From Spirosoma fluviale (GTDB taxonomy: Bacteria; Bacteroidota; Bacteroidia; Cytophagales; Spirosomataceae), in NCBI GenBank assembly GCA_945860325.1, contig CAMARL010000147.1:1-5146 (forward strand): 5,146 bases of DNA, given 5' to 3'. How positions within the stretch are numbered: position 1 is the stretch's first letter; every line of letters starts with the position of its first letter. The notes beneath the pieces are model-generated. The model was not told where the DNA came from. It was given only the letters and a program-made list of their open reading frames with translations, and did not search any database. Below are positions 1 to 5,146 of the stretch, piece by piece. The position numbers were made by a program, and so were the translations under genes.

Positions 1-998
1 TTGTGAAACTCGTCCTCTAAGTTCAATAAAACTTTTCGTGTTCGCACGTCGACCACCTCGCCACTAGAAGGATAGGCAAATTTTCCGTCTAAACTAAACG
101 TAATCCAACCCGGCATATCTTTCATGGGGATCGTTGTTAATTGTTGGTAGGGCGCGACCGCCGAAAACACATGTAATCGCATATTAAACCCATCACATAA
201 CCAAATTTCCTTTTCGTCTGGAGTCAAGCCAATGCCATGACTCGGGTTTCCATGTCGGCGTACAGGCCCTTTATTCCAACCTTCTACCACCAAACTGGCT
301 AATTTCTTGCCCGTTTTCAAATCCCCCACTTCAAATCCCAATAAACTATCGACCGTCACAAAACCCAAAGATTCATCATGGTTTATGGTGAATGGCCTAA
401 CATAGCCTAAAAACGGACCCACTTTCAAACGTATTTGATGTGTTTTTGTATCGGAGACATATAACCACGGATTTCCTATGTCGCCCATATAAACTGAATT
501 TCCAGAGGAACCATACACCGTATTATGCGCCCGCTTAAACCCATCAATTTTTTTAATGATATCCCCCGTTTCGCAATTGACCACATTCCAGAAATTTTTC
601 TCTAAGGAAGGTAAATACATGGTTTTGCCATCTGGAGAAATAGACATGCGGTCGCAACCTCCTACAAATTGCCGTTCCCAAATCACTTTTTCAGTCGTCA
701 GATCAATGCGCTGCAAGGACTCCAAGGTACTCACATAAATACTATTCAAAGGAACACTCACAGCAACTCCTTTGACATTCGAAGGTTTCCCGTTGGGATG
801 CAAGCCTTGAGTTTTGATTTTTTTGACAAATTTATGTCCATGATCCATATCAAAAACTAAAATCCCATGTCCGCCATAACCCAAATAATCACGTATTCCA
901 GGTGCGGCAACATATAAATAACGATTTGCTTTTAATTGTTGGGCTAGGCCTTGAAAGGCAAAAGTCGCACTGATCAAAATAGTTAATATGTATTTCAT
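1..998 (-). CDS. Exported YncE/YVTN-type beta-propeller protein (C-terminus cut off by window edge)
   Basis: This reading frame is open from the ATG at 998 to the left edge, giving 332 residues with no stop, so the C-terminus lies outside the window. The N-terminus (MKYILTILISATFAFQGLAQ) looks like a Sec signal peptide, with cleavage near residues 19-20. The rest shows the short beta-blade repeats of YncE/YVTN propellers: 'SISPDGKTMYLPS' at 119-131, 'AHNTVYG' at 157-163, 'SHGIGLTPDEKEIWLCDG' at 253-270 and 'PGWITFSLDGKFAYPSSGEV' at 296-315. Related proteins are about 350 residues long, so probably only a few tens of residues are missing. Members of this broad family act as binding or scaffold propellers or of unknown function, and no enzymatic residues can be assigned. 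The product is probably periplasmic or surface exposed. It lies 148 bp downstream of the GH31 gene on the same strand, so it could be co-transcribed or use its own promoter. The family call is firm, but the function is unknown. Confidence 0.85.
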   Translation of the reverse strand, partial: MKYILTILISATFAFQGLAQQLKANRYLYVAAPGIRDYLGYGGHGILVFDMDHGHKFVKKIKTQGLHPNGKPSNVKGVAVSVPLNSIYVSTLESLQRIDLTTEKVIWERQFVGGCDRMSISPDGKTMYLPSLEKNFWNVVNCETGDIIKKIDGFKRAHNTVYGSSGNSVYMGDIGNPWLYVSDTKTHQIRLKVGPFLGYVRPFTINHDESLGFVTVDSLLGFEVGDLKTGKKLASLVVEGWNKGPVRRHGNPSHGIGLTPDEKEIWLCDGFNMRLHVFSAVAPYQQLTTIPMKDMPGWITFSLDGKFAYPSSGEVVDVRTRKVLLNLEDEFH

Positions 999-1061
999 GG
1001 TATGATAGGTTTAATTATAAAAGGTGATTTAAATATAAATTAATAATATTCAAATTTTGAG

Positions 1062-1090
1062 CATAAATAATCTTTACATGTTATAGCCAA
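1062..1090 (-). promoter_or_regulatory. Candidate Bacteroidota-type promoter for the YncE-like gene
   Basis: On the minus strand a TTG (plus positions 1088-1090) is followed after 18 bases by TATTTATG (1062-1069). The latter matches seven of eight positions of the Bacteroidota -7 box TAnnTTTG. Transcription would begin near 1055, giving a leader of about 55-60 bases. No Shine-Dalgarno sequence precedes the ATG at 998, as is common in this phylum. In an AT-rich gap such matches arise by chance, so this is only a candidate. Confidence 0.35.
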
Positions 1091-1146
1091 CCCATGAATG
1101 ATTTTTCATCAAATCACTGGAAAAGCATTGGGCAAAAAAGAAATAA

Positions 1147-3282
1147 TTATTGGGTCATAAAGACCCATTTTACTTCTTTTACATATCCCATAGGCGCTTG
1201 AGTAGGTTGGCTTCCGGCCAATTTACCTTGAGTATCTTTTTGAACTGAAAAATGTGTTAATGAAAATGCTCCTTTTTCATAATCAAATGATTTTCCATCA
1301 TCGTCATACAAGGTAAACTCACCCGTAGTTTTACCATAATGGCGCATTTCAAGCGGCCATTTCTGTCCCGTTTTAGGGGCTTGTCGGTGTACAGGAACCA
1401 TCGGTATAATTCCCCCATCACGAACAAACAAAGGAATTTTTTCCAAGGAAGGTTCGATCTGAATGATTTGATTTTCGCCCACAAATGCACCTGTGTAAAA
1501 ATCATACCATTTGCCTTTTGGCAAAATAACGTTTCTTGTTTTCTCTCCGGCAAACATCGGGGCCACTAAAATGGCATCCCCCATCATGTATTGATCCTTT
1601 ATATCTTTACGGATGGCCATTTGGTATGGATTCTGAGTGGCGTCAAATTGCCCTCGCTCCTGCACATTTTGGGAAACAAAACCGTCCACCAATTGCATCG
1701 CTCTAAAGGGAGGTTTCCCTTCTCGATGGTATGCGGCAAAAGTCGTATACAAATAAGGAAGTAATTGCATCCGTAAATTGGCCACATCCTTAACCGCATC
1801 AGCCACCTCAGGAAAAGTCCATGGTTTGGTGCCATCGGCCCACGCATTGATCATGGCCATAGGAGAAAAACAAGCCGATTGCATTCTTCTGATCCACTCT
1901 TCGGCCGTTTTTGAAGCACGAACTTCGGGGGTCCAGAGAACGCCGACAAAACTACTGTTCACCAAAGCGGTAATAAAATCTTTATGGTTGTAATAATCGT
2001 TGTAAATCACATAGGGTAAATAACTCCCTCCCGCATTCGAGGCACGTACTAAACCGAAGGTTCGTTTATTGATTTCCTTGTACCAATCGGCCGTCATTTT
2101 TTGAACCAAAGATCCATACATCTGCCTCATCTGTTCGGCACTAGTTCCTGATGGAAATGTGGCCACATCCGGCCAGACCCAATTGTCGTAGCCATCCACC
2201 TCGTCAATTTTATATCCACCAACCCCAATGTCCAAATGATTTTTCTTAAAGTGATCTTTATATAATTGGCGTGTTTTGGCCAAAGTAAAATCAGGCACTA
2301 AACCATTCCAAACCGTATGTGAACCCGTGAGGTTTTTGACCAAAGGGTACAAAGAGGACTTAGGAGAAACGTAAGGATTCATCCATAAATTGGCCGAAAC
2401 CCCCTTGGCAGCTAATTGGTCTAAAAATAATTTAGGGGAGGGGAACCTCGTTAGGTCCCATTCAAAAGTACAAGGATAGGACATGCTGTGCCAACCTGGC
2501 TCTACGCCAATAAAATCTAATGGGAAATCGTGTTCCTCAAAACTGTTTACTTCCTTTAAAATATCGTCTTGTGAATACAGCGTGGGTACTCGTTGGGTAA
2601 ACCCTAAACCCCATTTAGGCGGCAAATATCCACCACCGCTCATCAAATTATAGCGCTGTACGACCTGCATGGTCGACGGACCAGCAAAAACATATAGGGT
2701 TGTCCCTGAGGCTGGGACTAATATTTCAACTGCATCCGAATAAGGCTGCGCATCCCATTTTTTATTGGTATTTCGATCTTGCAGTTCAGGAGGATTTTTG
2801 GAATCTACTCGAACTCCAGTTCCCGCATAAACCGTAATGTATTGAGCTGCGTCAATTAAAACTCCGTAGCCTTTGGTAGACACATAAAATGGGACGGGCG
2901 CGTGCGTCCGACCATTATCCTTGCCTCCGAAGTGATCCATATGGAGATTTAAAATCCGACCCCGCTGATTGACCGTTTGAAAATTTAAACCTAAACCAAA
3001 AATTTGCTCTTCTTTTTGAAGTGGAAATTTCAGGTACGTTTTACCGTCAATGACCTTGACTTCAATCGCAGCCTTGTCTAATGGGAATTGGGTTTTAGGT
3101 AAAATTTGGAGCGCGGCTAAATTAGCCTTGCCTCCAGCTGCTTTTAATAAACTGTGTTTTTGAGGCTTGCCCACTTCCGCTTTCCAGATCCCTGGATAGC
3201 TTTCTTTCCAAATGACAGGAACTTGTGCGAGCGTTATGGTTGCTGACGCGAATAAAGTGATTGCAATATGGAAAATCTTCAT
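1147..3282 (-). CDS. Secreted glycoside hydrolase family 31 protein (alpha-glucosidase/alpha-xylosidase type)
   Basis: This is a complete 711-residue protein, within the usual GH31 size range. A Sec signal peptide covers residues 1-20 (MKIFHIAITLFASATITLAQ), so the enzyme is periplasmic or exported. Residues about 25-215 form the N-terminal beta-sandwich, with the family signature 'EEQIFGLG' at 91-98 and 'PFYVSTKGYGVLID' at 131-144. The catalytic TIM barrel spans about 220-520: 'PPKWGLGF' at 221-228, 'DFIGVEPGWH' at 256-265 and 'GGYKIDEVDG' at 355-364, where D360 is the expected nucleophile. D429 in 'YVIYNDYYNHKDF' aligns by context with the acid/base. C-terminal beta domains follow, with 'GDAILVAPM' at 568-576, 'KGKWYDFYTG' at 589-598 and a DUF5110-like 'FTLYDDDGKSFDYEKG' at 656-671. 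GH31 enzymes are retaining hydrolases of alpha-glucosides, alpha-xylosides and related substrates. The sequence does not show which applies here. The start is 21 bp after the PQQ-type gene, which implies one operon. There is no frameshift or truncation. Confidence 0.95.
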   Translation of the reverse strand: MKIFHIAITLFASATITLAQVPVIWKESYPGIWKAEVGKPQKHSLLKAAGGKANLAALQILPKTQFPLDKAAIEVKVIDGKTYLKFPLQKEEQIFGLGLNFQTVNQRGRILNLHMDHFGGKDNGRTHAPVPFYVSTKGYGVLIDAAQYITVYAGTGVRVDSKNPPELQDRNTNKKWDAQPYSDAVEILVPASGTTLYVFAGPSTMQVVQRYNLMSGGGYLPPKWGLGFTQRVPTLYSQDDILKEVNSFEEHDFPLDFIGVEPGWHSMSYPCTFEWDLTRFPSPKLFLDQLAAKGVSANLWMNPYVSPKSSLYPLVKNLTGSHTVWNGLVPDFTLAKTRQLYKDHFKKNHLDIGVGGYKIDEVDGYDNWVWPDVATFPSGTSAEQMRQMYGSLVQKMTADWYKEINKRTFGLVRASNAGGSYLPYVIYNDYYNHKDFITALVNSSFVGVLWTPEVRASKTAEEWIRRMQSACFSPMAMINAWADGTKPWTFPEVADAVKDVANLRMQLLPYLYTTFAAYHREGKPPFRAMQLVDGFVSQNVQERGQFDATQNPYQMAIRKDIKDQYMMGDAILVAPMFAGEKTRNVILPKGKWYDFYTGAFVGENQIIQIEPSLEKIPLFVRDGGIIPMVPVHRQAPKTGQKWPLEMRHYGKTTGEFTLYDDDGKSFDYEKGAFSLTHFSVQKDTQGKLAGSQPTQAPMGYVKEVKWVFMTQ

Positions 3283-3303
3283 AGCCCAGAAATTTAAACC
3301 TAT

Positions 3304-4581
3304 TTATTTTTTATAGGCAATGCGGTAAATAGACCCATTTAAATCATCACATACATAGAGAGATCCGTCTGGTCCCTGCGCTAATCCGCATGGACGATGT
3401 TGGATCGGACCAGAAGGTTTAACTAAATCGATGCCTGCAAAATTATCTGCAAAAATCTCCCATTTGCCGCTTGGCTTATTATTTACAAAAGGAACAAAGG
3501 CAACTAAATACCCCTTTTTCAATTCAGCCGATTGGCCATGGAAGGCTACAAATGCACCATTTCTGTATTTCGCAGGAAACATTTTACCCGTATAGAAAAG
3601 TAAGTCATTGGGTCCCATATGTGCTGGAAAAGTAACAGTTGGATTAATGGCCTTTTCGTCCCCTACTTTTTTTCCATCGCCACCATACTCAGGAGCTTGA
3701 ATTTTTTTATTTTGAAACTGGTCATAATAGATATAAGGCCAACCCGCATCATCTCCTTCATGCAATTCATAAATAGCCTCGGCAGGCATTTCTTGGCTTT
3801 GCTTAGGCGTATAAAATTGAGGATAAAAATCATGAAATTGACCACGGCCATGCGCAGTGATAAATAAGGAATTGGTTTTTTCATTCCAAAAAGTCCCTAC
3901 CGAATTTTTAATTCCCGTTGCATAACGTGTACCATCTTTAAATCCTTGATTTAATTTATCTGCATTAAATTTCCAAATTCCACCGGCTGAATCTAAAATA
4001 GAGCAAGGAACCATTCCAGTCCCAGTACCTGGAATTCTACAAGCGTCATTATAAGAACCAATGGAAACGTATAAGTTCGATTTGTTGTCAAAAGAAAAAG
4101 GCTTCGCATTATCACGTCCATGATCCAGTAAACCATTCACAATGTTTTCAGGATTTTCTGTATCGATTACCTCCTCATTTGCATTCAACTTATAACGATA
4201 GACTCCCTTGTTTGACGAGGCGTATAGATATCCTTTATTGATTAAAATACCTGTTCCCGTATAATTTCCAAAAAGCTTCGTCTCGTCGATGACCCCATCT
4301 TTATTGGTATCACGTAACAAATAAATCCCTTTGCCCTCTTTTAATTTAGATAATTTAGCATAAATATCCCCATTTTTCGAAATGGTCATGTGCCTAGTTG
4401 CGCCCAAATCAGAAGCCAATATTTGGACTACGAATCCTGCAGGCACTTTAATGTCGGTGGTTTCAACGACCTTCTTCGTAAGATTTGCATTCCATCGATA
4501 TGAAATAAAACTAAATGTACTGAAGAGCACTAGGACCAATAAAACGAATTTTAGATTTAAATTTTTCATAGAATATAACAT
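3304..4581 (-). CDS. Exported PQQ-type glucose/sorbosone dehydrogenase-like beta-propeller protein
   Basis: This is a complete 425-residue protein. Two starts are possible: Met1 (4581) or Met5 (4569). Met5 gives a more conventional signal peptide (MKNLNLKFVLLVLVLFSTFS), and neither has a Shine-Dalgarno sequence. The body matches the soluble glucose/sorbosone dehydrogenase (GSDH) six-bladed propeller: 'PAGFVVQILAS' at 47-57, 'DHGRDN' at 153-158 with H154 as candidate catalytic base, 'NLYVSIGSYNDAC' at 169-181, 'GTRYATGIKNSVG' at 217-229, 'GDDAGWPYIYYD' at 276-287, 'GPNDLLFYTGKMFP' at 323-336 and 'HRPCGLAQGPDGSLYVCDD' at 395-413. Residues 91-100 (DTNKDGVIDE) resemble a calcium-binding loop. C181 and C193 may pair. 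Family members oxidise sugars or aldehydes with PQQ in the periplasm and pass electrons to cytochromes. No cytochrome c domain is fused here, and several motif residues differ from the usual ones, so activity is uncertain. The gene is first in the likely operon with GH31. Confidence 0.88.
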   Translation of the reverse strand: MLYSMKNLNLKFVLLVLVLFSTFSFISYRWNANLTKKVVETTDIKVPAGFVVQILASDLGATRHMTISKNGDIYAKLSKLKEGKGIYLLRDTNKDGVIDETKLFGNYTGTGILINKGYLYASSNKGVYRYKLNANEEVIDTENPENIVNGLLDHGRDNAKPFSFDNKSNLYVSIGSYNDACRIPGTGTGMVPCSILDSAGGIWKFNADKLNQGFKDGTRYATGIKNSVGTFWNEKTNSLFITAHGRGQFHDFYPQFYTPKQSQEMPAEAIYELHEGDDAGWPYIYYDQFQNKKIQAPEYGGDGKKVGDEKAINPTVTFPAHMGPNDLLFYTGKMFPAKYRNGAFVAFHGQSAELKKGYLVAFVPFVNNKPSGKWEIFADNFAGIDLVKPSGPIQHRPCGLAQGPDGSLYVCDDLNGSIYRIAYKK

Positions 4582-4636
4582 AATCGAGCGTATTAGAAAG
4601 CTGATTATTTTTAGGTTTAGATAAGCTAATATCTTA

Positions 4637-4668
4637 TAAAACTATATTTTCTTTTTGGGAGGAACAAA
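4637..4668 (-). promoter_or_regulatory. Candidate promoter for the PQQ-type/GH31 operon
   Basis: On the minus strand TTTG (plus 4665-4668) is followed after 20 bases by TAGTTTTA (4637-4644). The latter matches seven of eight positions of the Bacteroidota -7 box TAnnTTTG. Transcription would start near 4630, leaving a leader of about 50-60 bases. Two other minus-strand boxes, both perfect TAAATTTG (4665-4672 and 4730-4737), lack a well-spaced TTG. The exact promoter is therefore undecided. Confidence 0.35.
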
Positions 4669-4692
4669 TTTATATTGGACAATTTTGGATCT

Positions 4693-4721
4693 ACCATGAC
4701 CTGACCTTTCATGGTTTTTTT
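4693..4721 (+). terminator. Terminator-like hairpin with T-tract (plus-strand sense)
   Basis: ACCATGA (4693-4699) and TCATGGT (4709-4715) are exact inverted complements. They make a 7-bp stem with a 9-base loop (CCTGACCTT), which contains part of a tandem TGACC repeat. Seven T residues (4715-4721) follow directly. The geometry is that of an intrinsic terminator read on the plus strand, although the stem is short and only moderately GC-rich. No plus-strand gene lies upstream within the window. It could stop antisense or stray transcription before the next gene, or it could be a protein-binding palindrome instead. Confidence 0.4.
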
Positions 4722-4725
4722 GAAT

Positions 4726-4754
4726 CAAGCAAATTTAGCTTTTGATTTGCCTTG
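4726..4754. repeat. Near-perfect inverted repeat, possible operator
   Basis: The left arm CAAGCAAAT (4726-4734) is mirrored by ATTTGCCTTG (4745-4754), with a single unpaired C at 4750 or 4751 and a 10-base spacer. The arm centres are about 20 bp apart, close to two helical turns, which would suit a dimeric regulator. It overlaps a minus-strand TAAATTTG box (4730-4737) and the TTTG element of the candidate plus-strand promoter. Binding is an inference; the symmetry is directly visible. Confidence 0.45.
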
Positions 4755-4771
4755 AAATTTTGATTAATTTG
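4741..4771 (+). promoter_or_regulatory. Candidate promoter for the DUF1080-type gene
   Basis: TTTG (4741-4744) is followed after 19 bases by TTAATTTG (4764-4771), matching seven of eight positions of the Bacteroidota -7 box TAnnTTTG. Transcription would start near 4775, giving a very short leader of about 15 bases before the ATG at 4791. The element overlaps the right arm of the inverted repeat at 4726-4754. The leader has no Shine-Dalgarno sequence. Confidence 0.4.
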
Positions 4772-4790
4772 AGGTACAAAATAAACAGCT

Positions 4791-5146
4791 ATGAAAAATA
4801 CAATTGCCTTAATTTTAAGTTTTCTTGTCATGTCAAATATGACATCGACAGCTAAATCCGTGGGAGATGAAAGTCTTGAGGGTCGCTGGGATATTACAGT
4901 GACCAAAGGAGATAAAAAGCTCCCATCTTGGCTCGAGGTAAATCACTCCGGCATCCGAACTTTAACGGGTTCTTTTGTAGCGGATGGCGGAAGCGCAAGA
5001 CCCGTTTCCAAAATAAATTTCAAAGATGGGAAATTATCCTTCCGCATCCCTCCACAGTGGGATGATTCAGACCAAGATTTGCAAGTAGAAGGTGCCCTTG
5101 AAAATGGAAAATTATCAGGCACCATGATCACATCCAAAGGAGAAAA
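4791..5146 (+). CDS. N-terminal part of an exported DUF1080 (3-keto-disaccharide hydrolase)-type protein
   Basis: The frame opens at the ATG at 4791 and is still open at the right edge after 118 complete codons, so the C-terminal part lies outside the window. Residues 1-21 (MKNTIALILSFLVMSNMTSTA) look like a signal peptide. What follows resembles the N-terminal beta-rich domain I know from Bacteroidota proteins that carry a DUF1080 domain further on: 'LEGRWDITV' at 29-37, 'PSWLEVNHSG' at 45-54, 'GSARPVS' at 67-73, 'FRIPPQW' at 84-90 and 'LSGTM' at 108-112. DUF1080 proteins are now described as hydrolases of 3-keto-glycosides, but the catalytic domain itself is not visible here, so the assignment rests on the N-terminal signature. 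The gene is divergent from the PQQ-type/GH31 operon across a 209-bp control region. The start is supported by the signal peptide and by a candidate promoter just upstream. Confidence 0.7.
   Translation, partial: MKNTIALILSFLVMSNMTSTAKSVGDESLEGRWDITVTKGDKKLPSWLEVNHSGIRTLTGSFVADGGSARPVSKINFKDGKLSFRIPPQWDDSDQDLQVEGALENGKLSGTMITSKGE

Larger units (their letters stand above)
4582..4790. other. Divergent intergenic control region
   Basis: This 209-bp, AT-rich gap separates the minus-strand PQQ-type/GH31 operon from the plus-strand DUF1080-type gene. It carries no convincing gene; the short frames in it are shadows of the flanking coding sequence. It does hold candidate promoters in both directions, two copies of CAAATTTA (4665-4672 and 4730-4737), a 7-bp stem followed by a run of T, and a near-perfect inverted repeat at 4726-4754. 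These are listed separately. The arrangement suggests that one regulator could control both transcripts. Confidence 0.6.

Noticed and set aside
556..860. Short plus-strand frames opposite the YncE-like gene
   Set aside because: They lie entirely antisense to a clear propeller coding sequence and encode low-complexity, unrecognisable peptides.
1099..1116. Small inverted repeat TGATTT / AAATCA between the GH31 and YncE-like genes
   Set aside because: The 6-bp stem is all but one pair AT-rich and has no following T-run on the minus strand, so it is not a credible terminator of the GH31 transcript.
999..1146. Possible terminator of the operon in the gap after GH31
   Set aside because: CCCAATG and CATGGG could pair only with a bulge and no T-tract follows, so read-through into the YncE-like gene cannot be excluded.
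3619..3884. Overlapping short frames on both strands inside the PQQ-type gene
   Set aside because: The PQQ-type frame is continuous and carries conserved motifs through this stretch; the others are shadows.
4709..4906. A 65-codon minus-strand frame across the start of the DUF1080-type gene
   Set aside because: It is antisense to a well-supported exported protein, has no family resemblance, and runs through the proposed promoter region; it is treated as a shadow.
1..5146. CRISPR array, tRNA or rRNA gene, insertion sequence, phage or toxin-antitoxin genes
   Set aside because: No regularly spaced repeats, no RNA-gene-like segments, no transposase motifs and no terminal repeats were seen; nearly all of the window is filled by four metabolic-type exported proteins.

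Overview
The window holds four protein-coding genes, all predicted to be exported, from a carbohydrate-related accessory locus. The organism is most likely a member of the Bacteroidota, plausibly Cytophagia-like. The evidence is an AT-rich sequence (roughly 40% GC by eye), no Shine-Dalgarno sequences before the starts, upstream regions that fit the Bacteroidota TTG / TAnnTTTG promoter pattern, and protein families common in that phylum. The lineage is an inference, because there is no rRNA or marker gene here.

Layout, left to right. Positions 1-998 (minus strand) encode a YncE/YVTN-type beta-propeller protein that has lost its C-terminus to the window edge. Positions 999-1146 are a short gap with a candidate minus-strand promoter. 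Positions 1147-3282 (minus) encode a complete, secreted glycoside hydrolase of family 31. After a 21-bp gap, positions 3304-4581 (minus) encode a complete PQQ-type glucose/sorbosone dehydrogenase-like beta-propeller that lies upstream of the GH31 gene in the direction of transcription. Positions 4582-4790 are a divergent control region with candidate promoters in both directions, a near-palindromic inverted repeat and a terminator-like hairpin. From 4791 to the right edge (plus strand) runs the N-terminal part of a protein that resembles the exported DUF1080 (3-keto-disaccharide hydrolase) family.

Together the genes suggest extracytoplasmic handling of an unidentified glycoside. GH31 would cleave alpha-linked sugar, the PQQ-type propeller might oxidise a sugar or aldehyde, and the DUF1080-type protein could hydrolyse an oxidised (3-keto) glycoside. 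The PQQ-type and GH31 genes very likely share a transcript, and the YncE-like gene may be a third member by read-through. There is no SusC/SusD pair, transporter or regulator in the window, so the substrate cannot be named. I see no clearly unprecedented system. The most unusual points are the combination of families, the diverged motifs of the PQQ-type protein, and the structured divergent control region.
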